DNA of 64,000 nt from UKL13-2 sp947085425. Lineage in GTDB: Bacteria > Pseudomonadota > Gammaproteobacteria > Burkholderiales > Usitatibacteraceae. The DNA lies in assembly GCA_947085425.1 (NCBI GenBank), contig CAMTWK010000021.1, positions 124,001-188,000 of the forward strand, read 5' to 3'. The notes beneath the pieces are model-generated. The model made no database searches. It was not told the DNA's origin and worked only from the letters and a program-made list of their open reading frames with translations. This document shows positions 17,641 to 26,609 of the stretch, piece after piece (positions within the stretch are counted from its first letter, which is position 1; each line of letters begins with the position of its first letter). The position numbers were made by a program, and so were the translations under genes.

Positions 17641-18311
17641 ATGCGCCTAACCTGATGCGTCGGGCCAATGGCTGCAAACTGCACACTTCAGAGTCGGGCA
17701 TCATAAAAGTACTTTGGATTTTTCTGTTCATGTTTTTGGCTGGCTGCAGCGCTGGTCAATCCGCAAGCACATCCCCGTTCACCGCACCCGTTATTGTTGC
17801 CGTTGAGCAATGGGGTGGCACCCGCAGTGACCCGTCCATCGGAAAAAAACACCGGCCCGCCCAAATCACGCTGCACCATGGTGGCGTGGCATTTTTGCGC
17901 GATAAAGATCCTCAACAATACCTGCGTAATTTGCAGTCATGGTCGCGTGGCACCCGTAAATGGAGCGACATTCCCTATCACTACCTGATTGACCTCGATG
18001 GTCGTGTCTACGAAGGTCGTGATATTGCCATTGCCGGTGATACCAATACCAACTACGACCCGACGGGACACGCATTGATCGTGGTGCTGGGAAATTTTGA
18101 AGAAGTCGAGGTCAACCAAGCGCAACTCGATGCCGTGGTTTCGACCATGGCAATGCTGGCCAAACAATTCAAGATTTCGCCGGATAAGATTGCCGGCCAT
18201 AAGGACTTTTCCGCCGATACCAGCTGTCCGGGAAAGTCTTTGTATCCGTATCTACAAAGTGGTTATTTTCGGCAGCAGGTGGCAGCGGCAATGGGGATTG
18301 AGCAAAAATGA
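17637..18311 (+). CDS. Lipoprotein N-acetylmuramoyl-L-alanine amidase, PGRP/Amidase_2 type
   Basis: 224 residues. A lipobox (FMFLAGCS, Cys about residue 37) follows a hydrophobic helix; the N-terminus before it is long, so the true start could be internal. The Amidase_2/PGRP domain (about 65-210) has zinc ligands in TLHHGG and AGHKD and the Cys of DTSCPGKSLYPYL, plus the PGRP pattern WSDIPYHYLIDLDGRVYEGRD. It cleaves the amide between MurNAc and the stem peptide. The start ATG overlaps the previous stop by 4 bases, and its own stop overlaps the next gene, a putative L,D-transpeptidase-like lipoprotein, suggesting joint cell-wall work. Confidence 0.9.
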   Translation: MNAPNLMRRANGCKLHTSESGIIKVLWIFLFMFLAGCSAGQSASTSPFTAPVIVAVEQWGGTRSDPSIGKKHRPAQITLHHGGVAFLRDKDPQQYLRNLQSWSRGTRKWSDIPYHYLIDLDGRVYEGRDIAIAGDTNTNYDPTGHALIVVLGNFEEVEVNQAQLDAVVSTMAMLAKQFKISPDKIAGHKDFSADTSCPGKSLYPYLQSGYFRQQVAAAMGIEQK

Positions 18312-19678
18312 AAGATAATTTTTCCAAGGTAGGCGTGAGTGTCGTCGGCCTACTATTATTGGTTTCCGGTTGCGCGATTGTCCCAACCGAAAAGCGCCAT
18401 TCACCAGCCGAAATCGCCGCCTACCAGCCGAGTGATTTTGTCGCCGAAGTGGCGTCGATTGAAGGCGAGCAGCGCGCGCGTGAGGCAGCCGTGCAAACCA
18501 TTCGTGATGCGCTCGCCTTACCGCCCGGATTTGATCCGGCTGCGATTGTGCCAAGGGCGTTGTGGAATGTCGGTTTTTTAAATGCCGAGCGTCCGGCTGG
18601 TTTACAACTGGTGCAGGCAGCACTGCCTACCTTGGCGGACAAACAGGCGGAATATCAACGTGGCATTTTATCGGCCGCCTATGCTTTGTATCCGCGCGAG
18701 ACTGCGCCATTTCTGGCCACCTTACTCAGCCACTTATCAACACCACGTGAATTCGCCATTGCCGCGTACACACTTTTAAAAGTGGATGATTCAATTGGTC
18801 AGCGAGAATTCATTCGCGCCACCATGAACAATCGTTTTGTTGGATGGCAACAACAATTGCCGCAAGAGCCGCGATTGCAACGACTCAACTATGTGTTGAC
18901 CCACAATTTGCGAACGGTCATTCGCAATCGACCGCCACTGATCGATCTATTGGCGCATCCGATTGGTGTCGGCAAACCGGTGGTGTTTAGCTTTCAGCGC
19001 CTCGACCGGCAGCGTTTTGGTTTGGCGGTGGTGCGTGCGGCGGACGGAAGATTTGTGCGTCATGCCGACGGCAGCCTGTTTCATGTCGCCCACCTCGCCC
19101 ATGCGTTGACTAATTTGCCGGGCACCATCACCAATGGCAATACGCCGCAGGGTTTGTTTACCATTGTCGGTGCGGGTACCGCCACCAGCCAATGGATCGG
19201 ACCGACGCCGTACCTCGAATCAAAAGTGCCGGTTGAAGCAACCCGTGCCGAGTTTGCCCATGTAGATGCGGACGTATTGATAAACTCGTGGACAGACGCC
19301 GATTACGCGGCATTTTTGCCTGAAACGTGGCGTGGATACACGCCTTTTACGGAGGCGTATTTGGCCGGTCGCGCCGGGCGCGATGAAATGCTGCTTCACG
19401 GCACCACCATCAATTCCAACTATTACCTGGGTCAATCGTATTTCCCCGGCACGCCGTCGGCGGGCTGTATGGTGGCGATGGAAACGTGGACGCCAGAAGA
19501 AGGGCGTCTGTTGTTCAGTGATCAGTTGTCGCTCGTCAAAGCCTTCGCCCGCGACGGCAAAGACCGGGGTTATCTGGTGGTCGTCGAGATCGACGATCGA
19601 ATGGAGCCGGTATCACTCGCCGATGTGCGCGCCGACATCATGGCTGCGGAATTAATACTTTCGGCTGTCACACGTTGA
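18308..19678 (+). CDS. Lipoprotein with YkuD-like (L,D-transpeptidase) catalytic signature
   Basis: 456 residues. Signal with lipobox LLVSGC (Cys 22). The middle (about 50-210) is helical and has no recognised domain. From about residue 270 the pattern is that of the YkuD fold: NTPQGLFTIVG (the usual TPxGxFTI strand), then MLLHGTTIN (His) and PGTPSAGCMVAMETW, where SAGC with Cys about 387 replaces the usual S-H-G-C. An L,D-transpeptidase or carboxypeptidase activity on peptidoglycan is therefore likely but unproven, as spacing differs from standard YkuD. It is co-translated with the PGRP amidase. The product should be anchored in a membrane facing the periplasm. Confidence 0.72.
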   Translation: MKDNFSKVGVSVVGLLLLVSGCAIVPTEKRHSPAEIAAYQPSDFVAEVASIEGEQRAREAAVQTIRDALALPPGFDPAAIVPRALWNVGFLNAERPAGLQLVQAALPTLADKQAEYQRGILSAAYALYPRETAPFLATLLSHLSTPREFAIAAYTLLKVDDSIGQREFIRATMNNRFVGWQQQLPQEPRLQRLNYVLTHNLRTVIRNRPPLIDLLAHPIGVGKPVVFSFQRLDRQRFGLAVVRAADGRFVRHADGSLFHVAHLAHALTNLPGTITNGNTPQGLFTIVGAGTATSQWIGPTPYLESKVPVEATRAEFAHVDADVLINSWTDADYAAFLPETWRGYTPFTEAYLAGRAGRDEMLLHGTTINSNYYLGQSYFPGTPSAGCMVAMETWTPEEGRLLFSDQLSLVKAFARDGKDRGYLVVVEIDDRMEPVSLADVRADIMAAELILSAVTR

Positions 19679-19727
19679 TGCTATTCATACAACGCCACCG
19701 GTACGGGTGGCGAATGCAGCGAGTTTA

Positions 19728-19919
19728 TTATGCCAATGTTCCGGCAAGGATGGCGATGACAAATGCCATGCCAATAGCGGTAAAGAATCCCACGGTCGCC
19801 CAACGGATGGCAAGCTGCGTGCGTTGTGCGGCTTCGGATTCGACGCCAACTTCATAACCTTGCTGCCAGCTGCTATTGATTACGCGCTGCGATGGGTTGC
19901 CGATGGTGATGCTGTTCAT
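19728..19919 (-). CDS. Small single-pass membrane protein, unknown
   Basis: 63 residues from the ATG at 19919, preceded by TGGAGA. A polar N-terminal half (ITIGNPSQRVINSSWQQGYEVGVESEA) is followed by one long hydrophobic helix (WATVGFFTAIGMAFVIAILAG). No family recognised. It is the last of three minus-strand genes (20979 down to 19728) likely transcribed together. Confidence 0.6.
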   Translation of the reverse strand: MNSITIGNPSQRVINSSWQQGYEVGVESEAAQRTQLAIRWATVGFFTAIGMAFVIAILAGTLA

Positions 19920-19960
19920 TGTGTTCTCCAGTAAAAACGCCGGTTTTGCTGTTGCTGCAT

Positions 19961-20611
19961 TCAATGTAAAAATTTGCCCGATTTGCCAAGTGGATATACT
20001 TCGCGGAGCGCCGTGCGGCGGTCACGAGCATCAATAATTGGTTTACTGACCTGTGGGCAAGACGGATTGCGATAACCGCCGCTTTCCAACGTGACGTCGT
20101 CCAATGTCGCCGGCCAGACACCACCCATCACGGGGCGAAATAACCAATGCACATAACCGCTGCGTGCGGCCGCGTCGACCAAATCGTCGGCGTCCGGCGC
20201 TTCGGCCATATATGGTGAACGATGACCCGCAAAACCATCCGCGAATCCATCCGCCAAACCAAACGCGTTGCGTGCCGCCGTTGTTTCCGCCTGGTTGGCG
20301 CCGGGGCGTCCGTGGGGTGCTGCTTGGATTCTTTCCACATTCCATGCGCCCATTTCCCATGCTGCTTCCAACAGGGCGTTGTCGAGATCTTCACAACGAT
20401 TCCACGGTGCGTTGACTTGTAATATTGAACTTTGTATCGGCTCAAACAAAACGGTTTGGCCACCGGCGATCAGGGGAACTTCGACAAATCCATGCCAATG
20501 TAACGCCAAAATCACCGGTGTATTGGCGTGGGGTACGGCGGCAAGAGTGACCGCAACCATCGGTTTTTGATTGACAATTCGTTGATGCTCAATCAGGTCA
20601 AGAACATTCAT
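19961..20611 (-). CDS. Conserved-looking protein of unknown function
   Basis: 216 residues, start ATG 20611 with GGGGA upstream. Soluble, no signal peptide. Begins MNVLDLIEHQRIVNQKPMVAV, has a beta-rich first third and a run LADGFADGFAGHRSPYMAEAPDADDL near the middle. A Cys occurs in NRCED and in NPSCPQ. I recognise no domain. It follows an equally unknown 113-residue gene by 26 bases; the pair plus the small membrane protein form a compact minus-strand unit. Confidence 0.65.
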   Translation of the reverse strand: MNVLDLIEHQRIVNQKPMVAVTLAAVPHANTPVILALHWHGFVEVPLIAGGQTVLFEPIQSSILQVNAPWNRCEDLDNALLEAAWEMGAWNVERIQAAPHGRPGANQAETTAARNAFGLADGFADGFAGHRSPYMAEAPDADDLVDAAARSGYVHWLFRPVMGGVWPATLDDVTLESGGYRNPSCPQVSKPIIDARDRRTALREVYPLGKSGKFLH

Positions 20612-20637
20612 AGCGGATCCCCGCGCAGGTTTTTTTG

Positions 20638-20979
20638 CTAGAGTCGACCGTCGTAGTAGCCACGGGCGGTAGAGATTTCTACCGCCATATCAATCGTGCG
20701 TCGCGCCCAAAGGCAAAGCGACGTAATGGTGGATTCTGCGGCTTGGGTGGCGAAGGCATCGTAGGCACGCTCAAACGCCTCACGCGCCTGGCGCCACTCG
20801 GCAATGTTTAATTCGTCTTCATCAAACTGGGCGCGGGCGGCATCAAAAAATTGTCGTAATCCAACCAGACCGGCCGGCAATTCGATCGCACTTGGCCGAT
20901 CTGCATGGCGTTTCCCCAGCCAGGCCGGACCACGGCTTTGTGGGTTTGGCAGGATTGGCGGCGGTAGATTGGGGGCCAT
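20638..20979 (-). CDS. Small helical protein of unknown function
   Basis: 113 residues, ATG 20979 preceded by GGAGA. A Pro-rich N-terminus (MAPNLPPPILPNPQ) is followed by predicted helices (LVGLRQFFDAARAQFDEDELNIAEWRQAREAFERAYDAFA). No family recognised. Probably first gene of the three-gene minus-strand unit. The 250 bases upstream (20980-21230) contain no gene I can support. Confidence 0.6.
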   Translation of the reverse strand: MAPNLPPPILPNPQSRGPAWLGKRHADRPSAIELPAGLVGLRQFFDAARAQFDEDELNIAEWRQAREAFERAYDAFATQAAESTITSLCLWARRTIDMAVEISTARGYYDGRL

Positions 20980-21233
20980 GGCATTCTCCGGATCACATAC
21001 TGGCGGTGCCGGTTTTCATTTCAACCCCTGCACCACGCGATAAAGACAGGATGCGCCGTGGGTCGAGTGCCAAATCTGCCAATGAGCAGGGTTTTTCCAG
21101 TCTAATTTGGGCTCTCAAATGTGTTTATCACGGATCTCCTGCACCCTTGGCACCCGGTTGCAAGGTTATGAAATTCGAATATTTTTCGACAAATTAGCGA
21201 GACTCTCACAGGTCTTCAGCCATTGCCTATAAA

Positions 21234-21310
21234 AAACCGTCCGGCGTTTCGTAGGACTGGTAGAGCTGGCAGGACTCGTAGGACAACAGGGCAACAAGGC
21301 CGGACGGTTT
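21234..21310 (-). terminator. Long-loop terminator hairpin after the symporter gene
   Basis: AAACCGTCCGGC (21234-21245) and GCCGGACGGTTT (21299-21310) are perfect 12-base inverted repeats immediately after the symporter stop; on the minus strand a run of six T follows. The 53-base loop, containing several short GTAGGAC-like repeats, is unusually long. Confidence 0.6.
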
Positions 21311-21311
21311 A

Positions 21312-22799
21312 TTAGGGCGTAGTTGTTGCGGCCAATGCTTTGGGCGCCGGCCGCGTCGAAATCATCCACAACAATCCGAAGGTCAACCCACCATTCAAAA
21401 TCATCAGCTCAATGCCGATTTGATAGCCGCCAGGATTCTGCGCCAATGTCCATTGCAGGACGTAACAAATCACCGGTGCAATTATTGCTGCGGTGACCAG
21501 CAGGGTGCCATTGGGCAGTGCACGTTTGGTCAACATGCCAAAGGCAAACAAACCCAGTAACGGTCCGTAGGTGTACCCGGCCAGTTTTAAGATGGTGTCG
21601 ATGATCGAGCGATCGTCCATCCACTTAAAGACCATGACAATGACAAAAAACAATACCGCAAAGGAAATGTGCGTGATATGACGAATGCGTGTTTGGGTGG
21701 CCTCGCTGCGATCGCGTTGTTTTTTGAAGCCGAGGATGTCAATACAAAAACACGAGGTCAGCGCGGTTAAGGCGCCATCGGCACTCGGAAACAACGCCGA
21801 GATCAGCGCGATGAAAAATATGATTTGCACCCATTGCGGAAAATGTTGCATTACCACCGTCGGGAAAATCTGGTCACCGGTTGCGGTGATGTTATTGGCG
21901 GTGGCAAACAAATACAACAACGCGCCAAGCAATAAGAACAGCAGGTTCACCACCACCAACACCACACTAAACAGCGCCATATTTTTTTGGGAGTCACGCA
22001 GGTTGGGCACACTGATATTTTTTTGCATCATTTCTTGATCGAGCCCGGTCATGGCAATGGCAATAAACGCGCCACCCAAAACTTGTTTCATCCAAAATCC
22101 GGGCGCATTCACATCGGTATTCCAGACCTTGGTGTACGCGGTGTTATCAATACTGGCGGCCACCGCTGCAGCGCTCAGGCCGAGTGCATCCATCAAAAAT
22201 AAAATACAAATCAATAATCCACCCAACATACACGCGGTTTGCAATGTGTCGGTAAATACAATCGTTTTGACGCCGCCCTGAAAGGTGTACAACCAAATCA
22301 TCAGCAAAATGACCGAGGTGGTCAGCCAAAACGGAATGCCGGCCGGTGCGCCCACCAGCAGGTGCAATACGTTCACCACCAGATACAAACGCGCCGTGGC
22401 GCCGAGGGTGCGTGACAGAATAAAAAACAACGCGCCGGTTTTATGCGCAGCCACACCAAACCGTTGATCAAGATAATCGTAGATTGAGGTGAGCCGCAGC
22501 CGGTAATACAGCGGCAACAAAATACCGGCAATCGCCATAAATCCAATCCAGTTGCCAATCACCACCTGCAAATAACCAAAGCCATTGTTGCCCACTGTGC
22601 CGGGCACACTGATAAACGTCACGCCGGATAGGGCGGTACCCACCATGCCAAAGGCGACCAACAACCAGTTGGACTGGCGATTGCCAATAAAAAAAGAATC
22701 GTTGTCCGCCCGCCGCGCGGTGTACCAGGCCAACGCCAGCAATAATAAAAAATACCCAACAATGATGACCAGCAGGGTGATGTGGGCGTTTGTGGCCAT
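21312..22799 (-). CDS. Sodium:solute symporter (SSS family)
   Basis: 495 residues, about 13 transmembrane helices. SSS hallmarks: the N-terminal WYTARRADNDSFFIGNRQSNWLLVAFGMVGTALSGVTF (sodium-site region of helix 1), GGVKTIVFTDTLQ, GLDQEMMQKNISV and LISALFPSADGALTALTS. Members import sugars, sialic acid, amino acids or carboxylates with sodium; substrate is not readable here. It is transcribed alone, with a strong hairpin just downstream. Confidence 0.9.
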   Translation of the reverse strand: MATNAHITLLVIIVGYFLLLLALAWYTARRADNDSFFIGNRQSNWLLVAFGMVGTALSGVTFISVPGTVGNNGFGYLQVVIGNWIGFMAIAGILLPLYYRLRLTSIYDYLDQRFGVAAHKTGALFFILSRTLGATARLYLVVNVLHLLVGAPAGIPFWLTTSVILLMIWLYTFQGGVKTIVFTDTLQTACMLGGLLICILFLMDALGLSAAAVAASIDNTAYTKVWNTDVNAPGFWMKQVLGGAFIAIAMTGLDQEMMQKNISVPNLRDSQKNMALFSVVLVVVNLLFLLLGALLYLFATANNITATGDQIFPTVVMQHFPQWVQIIFFIALISALFPSADGALTALTSCFCIDILGFKKQRDRSEATQTRIRHITHISFAVLFFVIVMVFKWMDDRSIIDTILKLAGYTYGPLLGLFAFGMLTKRALPNGTLLVTAAIIAPVICYVLQWTLAQNPGGYQIGIELMILNGGLTFGLLWMISTRPAPKALAATTTP

Positions 22800-23018
22800 G
22801 GGCGTGCGACTTTGGTGAGGTAAGGTAAGGGGCGGGGATGTGAAGTGATTAAGCTGGGGGTGATTTTAGCGCACGCATCATCAAGCCCGGCTGTGGCACC
22901 ATCTTGTTCGAATGGTAGGGGGATGATGTTGCTTGATCGGCGCTTGTTTTGATCTATCACAAAACGCATCTGCGGCAGGGCAGCAGAATGGAAGCTCATT
23001 CAACCATTCCTGTCCGCC

Positions 23019-24665
23019 ATGAACCTTGCAGAATCCCTTTTGTTCGCGCTCAAAGACCACGGTGCCCAGCAAATATTCGGCATTCCCGGTGATTTTGTCC
23101 TGCCATTTTTTAAAGTCATTGAAGAATCGGCCATCCTGCCGCTGTACACCTTGAGCCACGAGCCGGCTGTCGGGTTTGCGGCCGATGCGGCGGCGCGTAT
23201 TGCCGCCGTGCCGGGGGTGGCGGCGGTCACTTATGGTGCCGGGGCGCTGAATATGGTTAATGCCGTGGCAGGCGCTTATGCAGAAAAGTCACCGCTGGTG
23301 GTGATCTCAGGTGGTCCCGGACGCGGCGAGTCGGACAGTGGCTGGTTATTGCACCATCAGGCCAAACGCCTCGACTCACAATTCAAAATTTTTCGCGAGA
23401 TCACCTGCGACCAAACCCGACTCGATGATGCCGCCCGCGCGCCGACCGACATTGCGCGGGTGTTGGCGAGTTGTATTCGCGAGGCCCGCCCGGTGTACAT
23501 CGAAGTTCCGCGCGACATGTCGATGGTGCCGTGTGCGCCGGTGGTTGCGACCACACCCATGGCTGTGGACGACGAGGCGCTGGCCGCTTGTGTGAGTGAA
23601 ATACTGGCGAGGTTACAAAACGCGGTCAGCCCGGTGCTGATGGTCGGCGTGGAAGTGCGGCGCTTTGGTCAGGAAAGTGCGCTGGCTGAGTTGGCATCAC
23701 GCCTCGGCCTGCCGATTGTCACCACCTTCATGGGCTGTGGATTGTTGGCTGAGTCAGACAACCCACCGCTGGGCACCTACCTTGGCTTGGCGGGGCGGCC
23801 GCAGATTACCGAGTTGGTCGAGAATGCCGACGCCTTGTTTATGCTCGGAGTGATTTTTTCAGACACAAATTTTGGCGTGTCGAAACGACGCATCGATTTG
23901 CGGCACACCATTTACGCCAGCAACGGCCAGGTCACGCTGGGCCATCACTGCTATGACAACATCCCGCTGGCGGCGTTGATCGGCGCGTTGCTTGCTCGAA
24001 CCATCTTGGACACAACACCGGCTCGAGAGGCGACATCGACGCAACGCCTGCCGACCCCACCGACACCCTGTCCGGCCGGTCTGATTGCGGATGGGGAGCC
24101 GATTCTGCCCGACGACATCGCCCGTGCGATTAACGATTTGATGGCCACGCATGGCCGCATGCCGATGGCCGTGGATGTGGGGGATTGTTTATTTACCTCC
24201 ATGGAAATAGACCACACCCATCGGGTGGCACCCGGGTATTACGCCACCATGGGTTTTGGTGTGCCGGCCGGATTGGGATTGCAGGCGGCCAGTGGTCGAC
24301 GCACACTCATTTTGGTTGGTGATGGTGCGTTTCAAATGACCGGCTGGGAGTTGGGTAACTGTTTACGCTATTGTTGGGATCCGATAGTGGTGGTGTTCAA
24401 CAATGCTGGCTGGGGTATGTTGCAAAGTTTTCAGCCCGAGTCGAAATTTAATCACCTTGGTGAATGGCACTTCGCCAGTATGGCGGCCGGCATGGGCGGC
24501 GATGGTGTGCGGGTCACCACCCGCGCCGAATTGGCAGCGGCGCTCGCCAACGCTGTCAACACACGCGGCCGTTTTCAATTGATTGAAGCCATGATCCCGC
24601 CCGGGGAGCTTTCTGCCACGCTTAATCGTTATGTGGCCGCGGTCAGGCGGATGGCATCGAGCTGA
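23019..24665 (+). CDS. ipdC: ThDP-dependent phenylpyruvate/indole-3-pyruvate decarboxylase
   Basis: 548 residues with the three ThDP-enzyme domains. The N-terminus strongly resembles Azospirillum IpdC (LLFALKDHGAQQIFGIPGDF, LSHEPAVGFAADAAAR, TYGAGALNMVNAVAGAYAEKSP); Glu48 is the cofactor-activating residue. The cofactor motif near residue 425 is GDGAFQMTGWELGN followed by VFNNAGWGM (GDG to NN). Such enzymes decarboxylate phenylpyruvate or indolepyruvate to the aldehyde, a step in Ehrlich-type amino-acid degradation or indole-acetate synthesis. No aldehyde dehydrogenase or partner gene is adjacent. A MITE-like element starts 7 bases after the stop. Confidence 0.88.
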   Translation: MNLAESLLFALKDHGAQQIFGIPGDFVLPFFKVIEESAILPLYTLSHEPAVGFAADAAARIAAVPGVAAVTYGAGALNMVNAVAGAYAEKSPLVVISGGPGRGESDSGWLLHHQAKRLDSQFKIFREITCDQTRLDDAARAPTDIARVLASCIREARPVYIEVPRDMSMVPCAPVVATTPMAVDDEALAACVSEILARLQNAVSPVLMVGVEVRRFGQESALAELASRLGLPIVTTFMGCGLLAESDNPPLGTYLGLAGRPQITELVENADALFMLGVIFSDTNFGVSKRRIDLRHTIYASNGQVTLGHHCYDNIPLAALIGALLARTILDTTPAREATSTQRLPTPPTPCPAGLIADGEPILPDDIARAINDLMATHGRMPMAVDVGDCLFTSMEIDHTHRVAPGYYATMGFGVPAGLGLQAASGRRTLILVGDGAFQMTGWELGNCLRYCWDPIVVVFNNAGWGMLQSFQPESKFNHLGEWHFASMAAGMGGDGVRVTTRAELAAALANAVNTRGRFQLIEAMIPPGELSATLNRYVAAVRRMASS

Positions 24666-24671
24666 TATTGC

Positions 24672-24916
24672 TAGCCTGCATATTTCACGGGGGCGCACTC
24701 GAGAGTGGGTGGATAAGCGAGTGATTTTTTGCTCGACTGACCGAGTAATATCAAGATATTACGAGGGAAGAGAGCGGAAAAGAGCCGCTCAGCCGCCCGC
24801 TATCGAGTACGTAGGCCATCAACCTTACGAAGTACAGTTTGGATTCGCAGAATTTATAGGTCGCCAAGAATGAAAAGCGTATATAAGGCGGGCCGACCCG
24901 TGAAATATGCAGGCTA
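24672..24916 (+). repeat. MITE-like element, copy of family A
   Basis: 245 bases bounded by perfect 20-base terminal inverted repeats, TAGCCTGCATATTTCACGGG (24672-24691) and its complement (24897-24916). It contains an internal palindrome GTAATATC-AA-GATATTAC (24745-24762). The element is nearly identical to 42936-43179 and similar to the inverted diverged copy at 13644. It is too short for a transposase and the open frame crossing it is not convincing as a gene. The remaining bases to 24975 hold nothing recognisable. Confidence 0.85.
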
Positions 24917-24975
24917 GGCTGAGATGGTTGGGAGCCTTGTCACTTATACTGTCACTCCCTTGACTTGATTCCCCC

Positions 24976-25890
24976 GTGAACGATTGGCCGTTTGGCCTGC
25001 CATACCGCTCGACAATGTCATCACTCGCCAATCCGCTCATTGCCGTTGAACATGGCGACGTTCCGCCGAAACTTGAGGTGGAGACTGATCTGCGCATCAA
25101 CCCCCGCCGCAAACTGCGCAGGTTATTGCTCGGGCTGCTGTTGTCGTTGATTATTCACGGTCTGTTGGTGTGGTTGTTGCCCAAGCCAGACGAAAAAATG
25201 GATTCGCCGATGGTGAGTGGGCAGGGGCCCATGCAGGTGACAATGGTGCCACCGCGCGCCGATACTGCGCCGCCTCCGGTTGCCTCGCCGCCCAAAACCA
25301 CCACCACGCCACCACGGGTGATTGCGGCCAATAAACCATCAACGACGATGCCAGCGGTACAACAGGTGCCCGAGCCGCCGGCCAAGCCCGCTGAATCGCC
25401 GGTGCGCCGCAAGGTGGAGCCACCGATGGACTTTATGGCACTGCTCAATGCCCGACGGGCGCAGCGTCAGGCCGAGGAAGATTATCTGGCCCGGCAAAAT
25501 GCCGATGCACGCAATGGTGAACGTGAAATGACCGATGCGGAAAAAGCCGAGGCCGGTTACCGGCGCAATACGCAGGGGCTCGGTCGCGGGCAGGACGGCA
25601 CCAGCGGTGTGTTTCAAATTCAGAGCAAGGGCAGCCGTTATGCAGCGTTTTCATTCCGTGGCTGGACCACCGATCGTGAGCGCAGCAAATACGAATTAAT
25701 CGAGGTTGATGCCGGGCTCGGTGGCGATGTGGAGCAGGCGATTGTGCGCAAAATGATCGCGCTCATTCGGCAACACTATCAGACCGACTTTAACTGGGAA
25801 TCGCACCGCCTCGGGCGGGTGGTGGTTTTATCCGCCCGACTGGAGGACAACACCGGCTTGGAAGCGTTTTTGTTGCGGGAATTCTTTTAG
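24976..25890 (+). CDS. Unknown TonB-shaped single-pass membrane protein
   Basis: 304 residues if the GTG at 24976 is used; the ATG at 25015 is a good alternative. A short basic cytoplasmic segment (INPRRKLRRLL), one membrane helix (LLGLLLSLIIHGLLVWLL), a Pro/Thr-rich linker (about 85-150; PPPVASPPKTTTTPPR), a charged coiled-coil-like part (LNARRAQRQAEEDYLARQ) and a C-terminal globular domain (RYAAFSFRGWTTDRERSKYELIEV). This is the shape of TonB/TolA-like envelope proteins, but no TonB C-terminal motif is seen. No function assigned. It runs toward the convergent dsbB gene, with no gap. Confidence 0.72.
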   Translation: MNDWPFGLPYRSTMSSLANPLIAVEHGDVPPKLEVETDLRINPRRKLRRLLLGLLLSLIIHGLLVWLLPKPDEKMDSPMVSGQGPMQVTMVPPRADTAPPPVASPPKTTTTPPRVIAANKPSTTMPAVQQVPEPPAKPAESPVRRKVEPPMDFMALLNARRAQRQAEEDYLARQNADARNGEREMTDAEKAEAGYRRNTQGLGRGQDGTSGVFQIQSKGSRYAAFSFRGWTTDRERSKYELIEVDAGLGGDVEQAIVRKMIALIRQHYQTDFNWESHRLGRVVVLSARLEDNTGLEAFLLREFF

Positions 25891-26388
25891 TTAAGCGCAA
25901 GTTGATGTGGCCGGCTTTTGTGATGGCACTTTCATATACGCCAAGACGCAGGCGGCGGTCAGGTTTGCGAACCAAAGTAGTGACCACACCTGCACCAAAA
26001 TGCCCAAAACAAAATATTGATCGGCGCAGCCGCCATTGGCGAAAAAGTATTCTGGAAACCAATTGGCGGTGGGCAAGTTATTCACAAAAATGCCGATCGG
26101 GTCGCGTGCGCACGACGTCATGTCGGCTCCTTTGAATACATGCCAAGTGGCCAAACCCACACCGGTTAATGCGAATAGCCCGGTGGCGACAGCGGTCCAG
26201 CGGCGTGGATGGATGGCACCAATAAGCGCGCTGAGGCCAACGAATATATAGGCGTAACGCTGCAATACACACAGTGGGCAGGGCTGTTGTTTTTCCGGGC
26301 CGTACTGCAAAAACCACGCAAACGCGAGCAGACCAAAACAAATCAGCGCGATCGCGGCGAGGATCAGGCGGGGGGAGAGTTTATTCAT
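25891..26388 (-). CDS. dsbB: Disulfide bond formation protein DsbB
   Basis: 165 residues from the ATG at 26388 (longer in-frame form to 26511 has an unlikely hydrophilic N-terminus). Four transmembrane helices. The two Cys pairs of DsbB are present: QQPCPLCVLQR in the first periplasmic loop (CxxC) and TSCARD with NGGCADQ in the second. The quinone-site Arg of LCVLQRYAY is present. It reoxidises DsbA and passes electrons to quinone. No dsbA lies in the window. The gene ends flush against the convergent unknown gene at 25890. Confidence 0.9.
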   Translation of the reverse strand: MNKLSPRLILAAIALICFGLLAFAWFLQYGPEKQQPCPLCVLQRYAYIFVGLSALIGAIHPRRWTAVATGLFALTGVGLATWHVFKGADMTSCARDPIGIFVNNLPTANWFPEYFFANGGCADQYFVLGILVQVWSLLWFANLTAACVLAYMKVPSQKPATSTCA

Positions 26389-26609
26389 GACGGAAGCTGC
26401 GGGTATTTTGATGGTGAGTTGATCGGTGGGTGGATGGACTGGGCCCCAGCCTACGCTGGGGCGACGGGTGCGAATTGCAAACTCCGCAGTGGGGCGACGG
26501 CGAATATTCATGGTAACCGCAACTGCGGAGACGGTGAAAATTTTCGTTTACCACTGCATCGCCCATCACCGCCTTGCCCACAACAGAGACAACACCGCCA
26601 TCAGTTTTG

